From assembly GCA_038324085.1 (NCBI GenBank), contig JBBQHP010000007.1, positions 1-64,000 of the forward strand: 64,000 bases of DNA, read 5' to 3'. Below, piece after piece: positions 44,873 through 54,627 of this stretch (position 1 is its first letter; each line of letters starts with the position of its first letter). Below the pieces are notes generated by a model. That model made no database searches. It was not told the origin of the DNA and saw only the letters and a program-made list of their open reading frames with translations. Made by a program: the position numbers and the translations under genes. The stretch comes from Ga0077523 sp038324085. GTDB taxonomy: Bacteria; Pseudomonadota; Gammaproteobacteria; Burkholderiales; Ga0077523.

Positions 44873-45844
44873 TCAGTGCTTCAGATGCTCGTCGAACCAG
44901 TCGATGGCGAGGCGCGTGGCCTGTTCGCGCGCTTCGCCGTAGACCCCGTAGTGGGCGATGCCGGGAATCTCCACGTACTTCTTCGGTCCCGTGGCACGTG
45001 CGAAGGCGAGCGCGGCGTGGTCGCGATTGTCGAACAGTTCCTCGTTACCGGCCACGATGAAGAGCATCGCGCACCCGCCCGCGCGGCTCACGTCGTCCGT
45101 CGCCGAGAAGCGCAGGAACTTCTCGAGGATGGGCCCACCCCGCAGGTTGCCCACTTCACGCGCGCCCGGCGGCGGATAGTCCATGGTGCCGTGCGCCCGG
45201 CCGGTGCCGCTCGACTGACCGGCGGCAATCCACGCTGGGGGTACGCGTTCGCGCAGCCAGCCCATGGCGCCGACCTGGCTCACCAGCGCCTTGATCCTCG
45301 GATCGCGCGCTGCCACGTAGACCACCAGTCCGCCCGAGAAACTGGTGCCCCAGAGCCCGACACGCTGCTTGTCCACCCGCGGCTCGCCCATGGCCCAGTG
45401 GACGACGTTGAAGATGTCTTCCGCCTGGTCCATCGGATCGACGACTTCGCGGATTTCCTTTACCTCGGCGGTGAAGCGCTGGCCGTCCCGGTCGGCTGCA
45501 TCCGGCGCGGGACCGGTGAGGATCACCCGGGAATCGCTTTGGCCCCAGCCGCGATAGTCGAAGGCAATCACGAGATACCCTGCGGCCGCGAAATCGCTCG
45601 CTTGCCGCCGCAACATCGCGGCCGTTCCGCCCCAGCCGTGCGACATGATGATGGCCGGCAGCGGGACGTCCGATGCGCCGTCGGGGGAGTACAGGTCTGC
45701 ATGCAGGCGCACGCCCTCGCTCAGGATCGTCGCGTCGCGATGGGTTACGGACGGCGCGTCGTCGGCCCACGCCGTCACGGCGGCCACCCCGGCCGCAGAA
45801 AGCACTGCAACGCCGATCCATGGCAGCAGACGTGCGAACTTCAT
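44873..45844 (-). CDS. Exported alpha/beta hydrolase (dienelactone hydrolase-like/S15-like)
   Basis: This 323-residue hydrolase has a signal peptide (~1-27, ending TAWADD). IIMSHGWGGTAAML (~66) carries the oxyanion loop. AFDYRGWGQSDSR (~95) is a strand-turn motif, LWGTSFSGGLVV (~165) holds the nucleophile serine, and the C-terminal IPGIAHYGVYGEAREQA carries the catalytic histidine. It is probably a periplasmic esterase or peptidase-like enzyme with unknown substrate. Monocistronic, and divergent from the large hybrid kinase; the two starts are separated by ~440 bp. Confidence 0.88.
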   Translation of the reverse strand: MKFARLLPWIGVAVLSAAGVAAVTAWADDAPSVTHRDATILSEGVRLHADLYSPDGASDVPLPAIIMSHGWGGTAAMLRRQASDFAAAGYLVIAFDYRGWGQSDSRVILTGPAPDAADRDGQRFTAEVKEIREVVDPMDQAEDIFNVVHWAMGEPRVDKQRVGLWGTSFSGGLVVYVAARDPRIKALVSQVGAMGWLRERVPPAWIAAGQSSGTGRAHGTMDYPPPGAREVGNLRGGPILEKFLRFSATDDVSRAGGCAMLFIVAGNEELFDNRDHAALAFARATGPKKYVEIPGIAHYGVYGEAREQATRLAIDWFDEHLKH

Positions 45845-46026
45845 CCCGCTTCTCCTGGTCTCGTGAGTCGATGATTCGCGATCGTTCCTGCGGTACCCGG
45901 CCAGCGCCGCCCTGGCGCGATCATCCGACGGGCGGGAGCATCCCTGATGTTATTTCGGGGCGAGGGTCACAGCAACCTGACGACCTTCGCGGGCGCGATC
46001 TCCGGCACCGAGGCAACGCGGCGCAA

Positions 46027-46069
46027 CACCGGTGGCCCGCAACCGGTGACCTCGCCACGACCGGTCGTG
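46027..46069. promoter_or_regulatory. Cluster of three ACCGGT palindromes
   Basis: CACCGGTG (46027-46034), AACCGGT (centred at 46044-46045) and the 14-bp perfect palindrome CACGACCGGTCGTG (46056-46069) lie within 43 bp, upstream of the hybrid kinase start. They may be operator half-sites; GC-rich chance palindromes are also possible. The 45845-46283 gap holds no other clear feature. Confidence 0.3.
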
Positions 46070-46283
46070 CGCCGGATGCGGGGTGTCCGAGTCACCAGCA
46101 TTCTGATTGCGCTTGAGTCATGATGCGTGCCGCAACCGTCGGTCGTGGCCCGTTGAGCATCGGACCGGGCACGAGCCGCGCAGACGGATTGCGATGAAAA
46201 CGAACGTCAATACTGCCTGCCGCTCTGCGGGTAGCGACGGGCCACCCGCAACATCCCAGATTTGCTCGAGGCAAGACGGCCGA

Positions 46284-49200
46284 ATGCCCTCCGACAGCGC
46301 TTACCAGAACCTCGCCTCCCCGTTGGACGACACCCGTCGCGGCGTCCTCGATTTCCTGGCGGGTGGGGGCGAGATGGGTGCACGCATGCGCGCACTCGAC
46401 TGGACTGCCACGCCACTGGGCCCACCCGAAGGATGGCCCCAGTCGCTCAAGACGATCGTGCGCGTGATCCTCGATTCGCGGTACGCGATGTGGATGTTCT
46501 GGGGTCCCGAGTTCACTTTCTTCTGCAACGATGCCTATCTGCCGACCGTGGGCATGAAGCGCGACTGGGTCCTGGGGGCGCGCTCCGACCGTGTCTGGGC
46601 GGAGATCTGGACCGAACTGGCGCCACGCATCGCCCAGGTGCTGGAACTCGGCGAAGCCACCTGGGACGAGGGCCTGCTCCTGTTCCTCCAGCGCAATGGG
46701 TTTCCGGAAGAGACCTATCACACCTTCTCGTACAGTCCGGTGTACGACGACCGGAGCCACATTGCCGGCATGCTGTGTGTCGTCACCGAAGTGACGGAGC
46801 GGGTCGTCGGCGAGCGGCGCCTGCGGCTCCTGCGCGATCTGGCGGCACGCGATGCCGGCGTGACCGGCGTCGATGACAACTGCCGGCGCGCCTGCGAGGT
46901 CCTCGCCCAATACCCCTTGGACGCCCCCTTTGCCGCGCTCTACCTCCTGGAGTCCGACGCCCGTCAGGCACGACGGGTCGCGCGAACCCGCGAACTGCCG
47001 GAATCGGCCCTGCCGCAATTGCTGACGCTCGATGACCCGGCTTCGCCCTGGCAGCTGCACAGGATTGCCGCCGGCGCGGAAACGCCATGGCTCGAGGATC
47101 TGTCCGCCGCGGGTCTGGACATCCGCGCCGAGCCCTGGCCGGATCAGGTCGATGAAGCGCTCGTGCTCCCGCTCGAGGGTGCGAAGCAGGGCATGACCGG
47201 CTTCCTGATCGTGGGGGTGAGCCCACGGCGGACGCTCGACGAAAGCTATCGGTCGTTCCTGGGCCTGGTGGCGAATCAGGTGGCTTCGGCCATCGCCCAG
47301 GCGCAGACCTATGAAGCGGAGCGCCAACGCGCCGAGGCCCTCGCCGAACTCGACCGCGCCAAGACCGCATTCTTCTCGAACGTCAGCCACGAGTTCCGCA
47401 CGCCCCTGACGCTCATGCTCGGCCCGCTCGAGGAGGCGATCGCGGATGCCTCGCTGGCGCCGCCGGTGCGGGATCGTCTGCAACTCGTGCAGCGCAATAC
47501 GGCGCGGCTGCACAAGCTCGTCAATTCGCTGCTGGACTTCTCCCGCATCGAAGCCGGGCGTGTACAGGCGGCGTACGAGCAGACCGACCTGGCGGCATTG
47601 ACCCGCGACCTCGCGAGCACCTTCCGCTCGACAATGGAGAAAGCCGGGCTCACTTTCGATGTCGATTGTCCGGACCTGGGCGAACCGGTCCACGTGGACC
47701 GCGAAATGTGGGAGAAGATCGTGCTGAATCTGCTCTCCAATGCGTTCAAGTTCACCTTGACCGGAAAGGTGACGGTGCGCATGCGCCGGACGGATTCGCA
47801 CGCCGTACTGGAAGTGATCGACACCGGTGTCGGGGTGCCGGAGCAGGAACTGCCGCGGCTGTTCGAACGGTTCTATCGCGTGGAGGCGACGCAAGGGCGG
47901 ACCCACGAGGGCTCCGGGATCGGCCTGGCATTGGTGCAGGAACTCGTGGCATTGCAAGGCGCCACGATCGAGGCATCGAGCGTGCTCGGCGCGGGAACCA
48001 CCTTTCGGGTGGCCGTTCCGTTCGGCGAAGGCCATCTCCCCGCGCACCAGTCGCAACCCACGCGTTCCCTGTCTTCCACCGCCATCGGTGCCCGGACCTT
48101 CATCGACGAGGCTTTGCGCTGGCTGGACGATTCCGATGCAGGCGAGAGCGCGGCGCCGACCGGCGTGATCGACTCGCCGGTGCCGGGTCGCGATCGGCGC
48201 TTCGCCGCGACGTTCGGGTCGCGCGTGGTGCTGGCCGACGACAACGCGGACATGCGCGGCTATGTGCGCGACCTGCTGGCGCCGTACTACAACGTGGAGA
48301 CGGTGGCCGACGGCGAGAGCGCGCTGGCGGCGGTGCGGCGTGAGCGTCCCGATCTGATCCTGAGCGACGTCATGATGCCGCGCCTGGACGGATTCGGTTT
48401 GTTGGCCGCGATCCGCAACGACGAAGTGCTGCGCGGCGTGCCGGTGCTGCTGTTGTCTGCGCGCGCCGGAGAAGAGGCGCGAATCGAGGGGCTCAATTCG
48501 GGCGCCGACGACTACATCGTCAAGCCGTTCTCGGCGCGCGAGCTGCTCGCCCGGGTCGGGGCGCTGCTCGAATTGCGTCACATGCGACGCAGCGCCGACG
48601 AAGCATTCCGGCTGCGCACCGCGCAGTACGAGACCCTGCTGACCGAGGCGCCTCTCGGGGTCTATCTGGTCGACGCGGACTTCAGGCTGTGCGAGATGAA
48701 CCCGACCGCACGCAAGGTGTTCGGCAACATCGAGGACCTGATCGGGCGCGATTTCGACGAAGTGATCCACCTGCTGTGGCCTCAGCGTTACGCGGACGAG
48801 CTCGTCCGGCAGTTTCGGTACACGCTCGAAACCGGTATGCCCTGCTTTACGGCGGAACATCAGGAGCAGCGTCGCGATCGGGGCACGTCCGAATGCTACG
48901 AGTGGCAGATCAATCGAATCCCGCTGACCGATGGCAGATACGGCGTGGTCTGCTATTTCCGGGACATCTCCGTGCACGTCCGAGCGCGGGCGCAGCTGCA
49001 ATCGGCGAACCGGCAGAAGGACGAATTCCTCGCGATGCTCGCGCACGAACTTCGCAATCCGCTGGCCCCGATCAGCAATGCCAGCGAGATTCTGTCGCGC
49101 GCCGGATCCGCGGACACCCATGAGGCCGCCATCGCCATCGTCCAGCGCCAGGTGGCGAACCTGACGCGACTGGTGGATGACCTGCTCGACATCTCGCGCA

Positions 49201-50108
49201 TCACGCAGGGGCGCATCGAATTGCGGCGCCGGCCGGTCCTGCTTGCAGAAGTGATCGCGCAGGCCGTCGAGATCGTCGAACCGCTCATCCGGGAACGGCA
49301 GCACCGGGTTTCGAACACGAGCCATAAGACATTGCGCGTCAACGGAGATCCGGCGCGACTCGTCCAGTGCGTGGCGAACATCCTGACGAACGCCGCGAAA
49401 TACACCGACCAGAACGGCGAGATCCGACTCGAATCCAGCCATGAGGGAACGGACGCGGTACTCAGCATCACCGACAACGGCATCGGCATCCCCCAGGACC
49501 TGCTGCCGCAGGTCTTCGATCTGTTCGTCCAGGGCGACCGAACGCTCGATCGGGCCCAGGGCGGTCTCGGGATCGGCCTGTCGGTCGTCAAGCGGCTGGT
49601 CGAGATGCACGGCGGGCGCGTATCCGTGGCGAGCAGCGGTGCCGGAACCGGCTCGACATTCGAGATCCGCCTGCCCTTGATCGAGGCGCCGGATGCCCCG
49701 TCGATCGCACCCGCCGCCCCCGCGTTCGCGTCCCGGCGCATCCTGGTCGTCGACGACAATCAGGATGCCGCGGATTCCCTGGCGATGATCCTCGCCATGG
49801 AAGGTCACGAAGTCGACACCGTCTACACGCCCCACGACGCGCTCGCGCGCGTGCCGACGTTCCAGCCCGACGTCGCGTTGCTGGATATCGGCCTGCCCGG
49901 CATGAGCGGCTACGAACTGGCGCGGCGCCTGCGCGCGCTGCCCGACGCTGCGAAGATCCGGTTGATCGCGCTTACCGGCTACGGTCAAGCGGAGGACAAG
50001 GAACATTCCCGCGCTGCGGGTTTCGATGGGCACATCGTGAAGCCGGCGGAGCTTCAGGCGCTCCAGCAGGTGATCGCGGGAACGCCGGCACCCGCGAACG
50101 ACGGTTGA
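46284..50108 (+). CDS. Tandem hybrid sensor histidine kinase (HK-receiver-PAS-HK-receiver)
   Basis: This soluble 1274-residue kinase shows, in order, an N-terminal PAS-like region (~30-165; DSRYAMWMFWGPEFTFFCND), a GAF-like region (~180-345), and HisKA/HATPase with NVSHEFRTP (His369). A receiver follows with LILSDVMMP (Asp695) and KPFSARE, then PAS (~770-880; EAPLGVYLVDADFRLCEMNP). A second HisKA/HATPase has MLAHELRNP (His921), and the final receiver has LLDIGLPG (Asp1201) and KPAEL. All phospho-sites are present in both modules. ATG 46284 fits the domain start; ATG 46194 would add 30 residues. It converges with a second hybrid kinase of similar architecture. Confidence 0.9.
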   Translation: MPSDSAYQNLASPLDDTRRGVLDFLAGGGEMGARMRALDWTATPLGPPEGWPQSLKTIVRVILDSRYAMWMFWGPEFTFFCNDAYLPTVGMKRDWVLGARSDRVWAEIWTELAPRIAQVLELGEATWDEGLLLFLQRNGFPEETYHTFSYSPVYDDRSHIAGMLCVVTEVTERVVGERRLRLLRDLAARDAGVTGVDDNCRRACEVLAQYPLDAPFAALYLLESDARQARRVARTRELPESALPQLLTLDDPASPWQLHRIAAGAETPWLEDLSAAGLDIRAEPWPDQVDEALVLPLEGAKQGMTGFLIVGVSPRRTLDESYRSFLGLVANQVASAIAQAQTYEAERQRAEALAELDRAKTAFFSNVSHEFRTPLTLMLGPLEEAIADASLAPPVRDRLQLVQRNTARLHKLVNSLLDFSRIEAGRVQAAYEQTDLAALTRDLASTFRSTMEKAGLTFDVDCPDLGEPVHVDREMWEKIVLNLLSNAFKFTLTGKVTVRMRRTDSHAVLEVIDTGVGVPEQELPRLFERFYRVEATQGRTHEGSGIGLALVQELVALQGATIEASSVLGAGTTFRVAVPFGEGHLPAHQSQPTRSLSSTAIGARTFIDEALRWLDDSDAGESAAPTGVIDSPVPGRDRRFAATFGSRVVLADDNADMRGYVRDLLAPYYNVETVADGESALAAVRRERPDLILSDVMMPRLDGFGLLAAIRNDEVLRGVPVLLLSARAGEEARIEGLNSGADDYIVKPFSARELLARVGALLELRHMRRSADEAFRLRTAQYETLLTEAPLGVYLVDADFRLCEMNPTARKVFGNIEDLIGRDFDEVIHLLWPQRYADELVRQFRYTLETGMPCFTAEHQEQRRDRGTSECYEWQINRIPLTDGRYGVVCYFRDISVHVRARAQLQSANRQKDEFLAMLAHELRNPLAPISNASEILSRAGSADTHEAAIAIVQRQVANLTRLVDDLLDISRITQGRIELRRRPVLLAEVIAQAVEIVEPLIRERQHRVSNTSHKTLRVNGDPARLVQCVANILTNAAKYTDQNGEIRLESSHEGTDAVLSITDNGIGIPQDLLPQVFDLFVQGDRTLDRAQGGLGIGLSVVKRLVEMHGGRVSVASSGAGTGSTFEIRLPLIEAPDAPSIAPAAPAFASRRILVVDDNQDAADSLAMILAMEGHEVDTVYTPHDALARVPTFQPDVALLDIGLPGMSGYELARRLRALPDAAKIRLIALTGYGQAEDKEHSRAAGFDGHIVKPAELQALQQVIAGTPAPANDG

Positions 50109-50109
50109 A

Positions 50110-50155
50110 CGATCGCGCCCGCGCCTTCCGCGCAGGACGGGCGGGAGCGCGATCG
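50110..50155. terminator. Hairpin between convergent hybrid kinase genes
   Basis: CGATCGCGC (50110-50118) and GCGCGATCG (50147-50155) pair perfectly with a 28-base loop. The loop can extend the stem imperfectly via CCGC and GCGGG. It occupies the 65-bp gap between two converging genes, where a bidirectional terminator is expected. Confidence 0.45.
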
Positions 50156-50173
50156 GAGGCGCGCCGCCTTCAG

Positions 50174-52063
50174 TCAGGTGCGCGGCGCCAGCGCTTTGAA
50201 CAGCTGCTGGATGGTGGAGAATTCCACCGGCTTGACCAGATGCTGGTCGAATCCGGCCTCCTTCGCGCGCTGGCGGTCCTTCTCCTGTCCCCAGCCCGTC
50301 ACGGCAACGAGTATGGCGTCCCGTGTACCGGGCGACTCGCGCAGCCTGCGTGCAACCTGATACCCGTCCATACCCGGCAGCCCGATGTCCAGGAACACGA
50401 ACTGCGGATGAAAATCCGCTGCCAGCAGAAGTGCCTCAGGCCCGTCATGGACGATCCTGACCTGATGCCCCAACGCCCCCAGTAGCGCACCCATGCTGGT
50501 CACGAAATCCACATTGTCGTCGACGAGCAGGATGCGATAGAGCGGCAGTCCGTGCACTCGCGCCAGCGCAGGCACGGCGGCGCCCTCGTTGCGTTCCGGC
50601 ACGACGACCGGCAGGCGCACGCTGAACACGCTGCCGTGGCCGAGTCCTGCGCTGTGCGCTTCGAGCTTGCCGCCATGCATTTCCACCAGCCGCCGCGCCA
50701 GCGACAATCCGACGCCCAACCCGGATTGGCTGCGTTCGAGCGACGTGTCGACCTGTACGAACATCTCGAAGACCGAGGGCAACATCTCGTCCGCGATGCC
50801 GATGCCATCGTCACGCACCTCGACGATCACGTCCGTCCCCTGCAGACGCGCGTCGATCAGGATGTGGCCGCCGGGCTCGGTGTACTTGGCAGCGTTGTTG
50901 AGGAGGTTCGAGAACACCTGGGCAAGCCGGGTCGGGTCGGCATCCACGTGCACCACGTGATCCGGCAGTTGCACCGCCAGTTCGTGGCGCCGCGCATCCA
51001 TGACGGGGCGCGCGGTCTCGACCGCGTTGCGGATGACGTCCGCGAGAGCGGCGACCTGGCGCTTCAGCACCAGCCGGTCCGTGGTGATGCGCGAAATGTC
51101 GAGCAGATCGTCGACCAGGCGCACGAGCTGGCGCATCTGCCGTTCCATCATCGCGCGCGCCTGCTCGGCTACGGACTGCGGGACATTCGGGGTGCGCAGG
51201 ATGACGAGGGCGTTCGCTATCGGGGCGAGGGGGTTGCGCAGTTCATGGGCGAGCGTCGCCAGGAATTCGTCCTTGCGACGATCAGCGATGCGCAGCGCGG
51301 CTTCGGCGGCGCGGCGCTCCGCCATCTCGTGCTGCAGGTTGCGGTTGGATGTTTCGAGTTCCGTCGCACGTCCCCCGACTTCGACCAGCATGGCGTTGAA
51401 CGCGTCCACCAGCACGCCCACCTCGTCGTCGGTGGTTCGCTTCACGCGCGCGGAGAAATCGCGATTCTGGATCACGTCGTGCGCCGCCGCCGCCACCGAG
51501 AGGATCGGATCGGTCACCGCACTGCGCAGGTTGCGCGACAGCAAGGCGGTGATCAGCAGACTCGCACCGATCACGCCGAGGAGAATGGCGAGATAGTCGA
51601 CGAGGCGGTCCCGGAGCTGATAGCGGGCGCGCAGATAGAGCGTCCCGAGCACCTCGCTGTTGTCGACCACGCGATGGAACAGCTGTGCACTGTCGCCAGC
51701 AATGACATACCCGTCAGGCTCCGGCAACAGCGGAAATGTTTTCCCGCCCGTATCCTGCACATAGGTCGCGAAGACTGCGCCACGCGCGGTGTAGAGCGCG
51801 GCCGCCAGGATGTCGGGCCGGCTCCGCAGCAGCGCGAGGTTCGCCGTTGCAGCCTTGCGATCGTCGAATGCGAGTGCCGGCGCGCTCGCGTGTGAGAGGA
51901 TGTTGGCCTGCGTGATCAGGTCGCTGCGCAAGGCGTTCCGGTAGATGACGATCTCGTAGGCGACGAGGGCCGCCGCGGCGACGAACAACGCGGTGAAGGT
52001 GCTCGCCAGGACGAGGAACATCACCTTGCGGCGGAGGGAACCTTTGTAGGCGATGATCGTCAT
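50174..52063 (-). CDS. Membrane hybrid sensor histidine kinase with HAMP and receiver
   Basis: This 629-residue protein has TM1 (~13-37), a periplasmic CHASE8-like region (~40-150) and TM2 (~155-180). HAMP (~185-235) and HisKA with TLAHELRNP (His273) follow. HATPase has VFSNLLNNAAKYTEPGG and DDGIGI. The C-terminal receiver has FLDIGLPG (Asp559) and LVKPVEF. It overlaps the YfiR-like gene by 4 bp and lies in one operon with it and a TonB-dependent receptor. Such trios are thought to couple an outer-membrane receptor and a periplasmic YfiR-like protein to a kinase. Confidence 0.93.
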   Translation of the reverse strand: MTIIAYKGSLRRKVMFLVLASTFTALFVAAAALVAYEIVIYRNALRSDLITQANILSHASAPALAFDDRKAATANLALLRSRPDILAAALYTARGAVFATYVQDTGGKTFPLLPEPDGYVIAGDSAQLFHRVVDNSEVLGTLYLRARYQLRDRLVDYLAILLGVIGASLLITALLSRNLRSAVTDPILSVAAAAHDVIQNRDFSARVKRTTDDEVGVLVDAFNAMLVEVGGRATELETSNRNLQHEMAERRAAEAALRIADRRKDEFLATLAHELRNPLAPIANALVILRTPNVPQSVAEQARAMMERQMRQLVRLVDDLLDISRITTDRLVLKRQVAALADVIRNAVETARPVMDARRHELAVQLPDHVVHVDADPTRLAQVFSNLLNNAAKYTEPGGHILIDARLQGTDVIVEVRDDGIGIADEMLPSVFEMFVQVDTSLERSQSGLGVGLSLARRLVEMHGGKLEAHSAGLGHGSVFSVRLPVVVPERNEGAAVPALARVHGLPLYRILLVDDNVDFVTSMGALLGALGHQVRIVHDGPEALLLAADFHPQFVFLDIGLPGMDGYQVARRLRESPGTRDAILVAVTGWGQEKDRQRAKEAGFDQHLVKPVEFSTIQQLFKALAPRT

Positions 52064-52668
52064 GGCCTGCCAGACTGGACGCGGTACGCGACGCCGAGCA
52101 GGCCGGAACTGACGCTCACGCGGGTCTGCTCCGCCGCTTCGCGCGAGATCTCGAACCGGACGCGGTCGTCCACCAGCAGGAAGTTGATCACGCTTCCCAG
52201 CGCCAGTCCGGCCGGCACCTCGGTCACCGTGACTGCCCCGGCCGCCTTGGCGTCCCTGATCGCCTGGACGGTCCGCTCGGTCGGCAGCGCGCCGATGAAC
52301 AGCAGGTGCGACCCCGACACCGCGCTTCGGTCCTGGAGCTTGCGCACCTGCACTCGCCGGCGCCCCACCGTGCGCCCCTGCACCAGGTCGGCCAGCTCGT
52401 CCGCCATCTGGTCCGCGCCGAGGACGCCCATGACCAGGGGACTGTCGGGTCCATCGAACGCAGCGGCGGGCCAATCGATATAGGACAGGAACTTGTACAG
52501 GAACGCCGCCTTCACCGTGCCCTCCGTCGCCGGCGCGTCGAGCTGCGAGACCGCCTCGGCCGCGCTCACGAGCACGCTGGCGCTAGCGATCCCGAGCATC
52601 CGCAGGATCCGGCGCCGCTGCGACCGGACCGGCGGGATGTCGAAACGCGAGGAGGCCGCGGGAGCCAC
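52060..52668 (-). CDS. YfiR-family (DUF4154) periplasmic protein
   Basis: This 202-residue protein has a hydrophobic export segment (~24-42) after a basic leader. The YfiR domain starts TEGTVKAAFLYKFLSYIDWP (~48-67), the family's most conserved part, and continues with VMGVLGADQMADELADLV and the late SVINFLLVDDRVRFEIS. YfiR proteins bind partner receptors in the periplasm to restrain signalling. The longest start is GTG 52668; ATG at residue 24 would give a cleaner signal peptide. It sits directly after the TonB-receptor stop and overlaps the kinase start. Confidence 0.9.
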   Translation of the reverse strand: MAPAASSRFDIPPVRSQRRRILRMLGIASASVLVSAAEAVSQLDAPATEGTVKAAFLYKFLSYIDWPAAAFDGPDSPLVMGVLGADQMADELADLVQGRTVGRRRVQVRKLQDRSAVSGSHLLFIGALPTERTVQAIRDAKAAGAVTVTEVPAGLALGSVINFLLVDDRVRFEISREAAEQTRVSVSSGLLGVAYRVQSGRP

Positions 52669-54627
52669 TCAGGACCGCCACATGACGCGAAAGAAGATCG
52701 CCCGACCGAATTCGACCCGGTTGCCCGCCGCGCCCCACTCCGTATGGGCCGGATCGAAGAGATTCTGGAGCGTGACGGAGAGTTCCATTTGACGGGTCGG
52801 CCGCCAGCCGATGCGTGCTTCGACCGTGCTGTAGGAAGGCACCCGCGGACTGGGCAATGGACCCACCCGGCGAAACGTGGCGTCGAGTTGCACGGTGGAT
52901 GTCAGATCGAGAAGCGAACGCACGGACCACCAGTAGTCCGGATCGTTGCCCAGGGCGGCCGCGCCGAGCACGTCCGTGCTGCCCGCCATGCGCAGCAGGC
53001 GTTCGTTGAGAGTGACCAGGCCACCGGTCAGTCGCCAGCGGGGAGTCACGCGCAGACTCGCCGACAGCTCGACGCCGCTCGACGTGCCCTCGAACCTGTT
53101 CTCGAATTGAGCCCCCCCGGGGAGCTGTTCGATGCTGCGCAGACTCTTGAACTCGTTGTAGAACGCGGTGATGGAGAGCGACAGCTCCGGCAGTGGCTGG
53201 GCGCGATAGCCGAGTTCGTAGACCTTCGCGATCTCGGACTCGAAGACCGGCCCTCCGGCCACGAAGTACGGCGGACTTGCCGGCGCGAAGTACTCGCGAT
53301 CCACCCGTGAGGGGGCGCGTACCGCACGCGACGCCGCGGCCCAGAGGAAATGATCCGGAGTGACGCGCCACGCGAGGCGCAGGTTGGGTAGAAACTCGTT
53401 GCCCGTGTAGCTGTTTCTTTCGAGCTTGGCCCCGGCGATCAGGTCCAGACCGGCAGTGAGTGCGATCTGGTCCTGCAGGAACACATTGAGCCAGTCCAGC
53501 TCGCGATCCGGCGGATGGAACCCGAATGCGGCCCCGTTCTGCGTACGGTCGCTGGAATGTCGATAGCCGCCGCCCCAGTCGACCTGATGCGATGCCAGCG
53601 GATGGAACTGGTGCTGGAGCTCCAGATCCATCGTATCCAGTCGGTCCCGGAACTGGCTAGGATCGTCCCGCTCGGTGTGGTCGTAGTATCCCTGCAGGCG
53701 CAGGCTCGAGCCGCTCGCGAATTGCCGGTCCCAGCGCGTGAGCAGGTTCGCGCCGCTGAAATTGCGGCCGCTCGGGAACTGGTCGACGTTGCCGCTGTAG
53801 GCGTTGCCCTGCAAGGTGAAGTGATCCGGCCCGCCCGGCCAGTCGGCGCGGAAGCCGGACTGCCAATGATTGGCCGCGTCCCTGACCTGATTGCCGTTGG
53901 TGAGCTGCGTGTTGTCCTGATCCAGGTACTTGCCGTAGACGCGCACGAAGCCGCGCTCGCCCACCCGCCCCCCGTAGCGCACGGCCGCCCCGCTCTCGAT
54001 ATTGCCCGTTCCCACCGCAGCGAGCGCGCCCTGGGTCTGCTCGGACGAACGCGTGATCACGTTGATCACGCCATTGACCGCATTGGCCCCCCACAGCGTC
54101 GTGCCGGGGCCGCTGATGACCTCGATGCGCTCGACGTCCTCCAGCATGACGTCCTGCGCTTCCCAAAGGACTCCGGAGAACAACGGACTGTAGACGACGC
54201 GTCCATCGATCATGACCAGCAGCTTGTTGGCCAGGACGTTGTTGAAGCCGCGTGCACTGATCGCGTACTGTGTTGCGTCCGCGCGGGCGACCTGGAGATT
54301 GGGCGCCAGTCGCAACGCCTCCGGCAGCGTGACCGCACCGGAACGCCGGATGTCCTCGGCACTGATGACGTAGACCGATGCGGGTGCCTGCGACAGCGGT
54401 TCGTCGTGCCGGGAAACCGAACTGACGACGATATTGCTGAGCTGTTCGAGCGAGAGATCGACGAGGTCGGCGGCGCGGGCCGGTGCGGACAGCGCTTCCG
54501 GGTGATGCAGCGCGGATATCGCGGCGAACGCCCCGGGGGCAAGCAGCCGCGCGGCGCGCGCCATCGTTCCGCCCGCAGGCCCGCCACCCCCGGCGTGCGC
54601 GGTCCACCGCACAGCATAGACAGGCAT
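52669..54627 (-). CDS. TonB-dependent outer-membrane receptor
   Basis: This 652-residue receptor has a hydrophobic export region within the first ~50 residues. The plug domain begins ~60 with LVDLSLEQLSNIVVSSVSRH, followed by VYVISAEDIRRSGAVTLPEA and the GPGTTLWGANAVNGVINVIT signature (~165-184). A beta-barrel runs to the C-terminal Phe-rich RAIFFRVMWRS. Its short plug with LSLEQL is typical of receptors paired with YfiR/kinase operons rather than siderophore uptake. GAGGAG precedes ATG 54627. It is the first gene of the receptor-YfiR-kinase operon. Confidence 0.92.
   Translation of the reverse strand: MPVYAVRWTAHAGGGGPAGGTMARAARLLAPGAFAAISALHHPEALSAPARAADLVDLSLEQLSNIVVSSVSRHDEPLSQAPASVYVISAEDIRRSGAVTLPEALRLAPNLQVARADATQYAISARGFNNVLANKLLVMIDGRVVYSPLFSGVLWEAQDVMLEDVERIEVISGPGTTLWGANAVNGVINVITRSSEQTQGALAAVGTGNIESGAAVRYGGRVGERGFVRVYGKYLDQDNTQLTNGNQVRDAANHWQSGFRADWPGGPDHFTLQGNAYSGNVDQFPSGRNFSGANLLTRWDRQFASGSSLRLQGYYDHTERDDPSQFRDRLDTMDLELQHQFHPLASHQVDWGGGYRHSSDRTQNGAAFGFHPPDRELDWLNVFLQDQIALTAGLDLIAGAKLERNSYTGNEFLPNLRLAWRVTPDHFLWAAASRAVRAPSRVDREYFAPASPPYFVAGGPVFESEIAKVYELGYRAQPLPELSLSITAFYNEFKSLRSIEQLPGGAQFENRFEGTSSGVELSASLRVTPRWRLTGGLVTLNERLLRMAGSTDVLGAAALGNDPDYWWSVRSLLDLTSTVQLDATFRRVGPLPSPRVPSYSTVEARIGWRPTRQMELSVTLQNLFDPAHTEWGAAGNRVEFGRAIFFRVMWRS

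Noticed and set aside
46092..50033. 1313-residue antisense ORF opposite the tandem hybrid kinase
   Set aside because: Mirror-frame artefact: low-complexity composition, no motifs, while the plus strand has two complete kinase-receiver modules.
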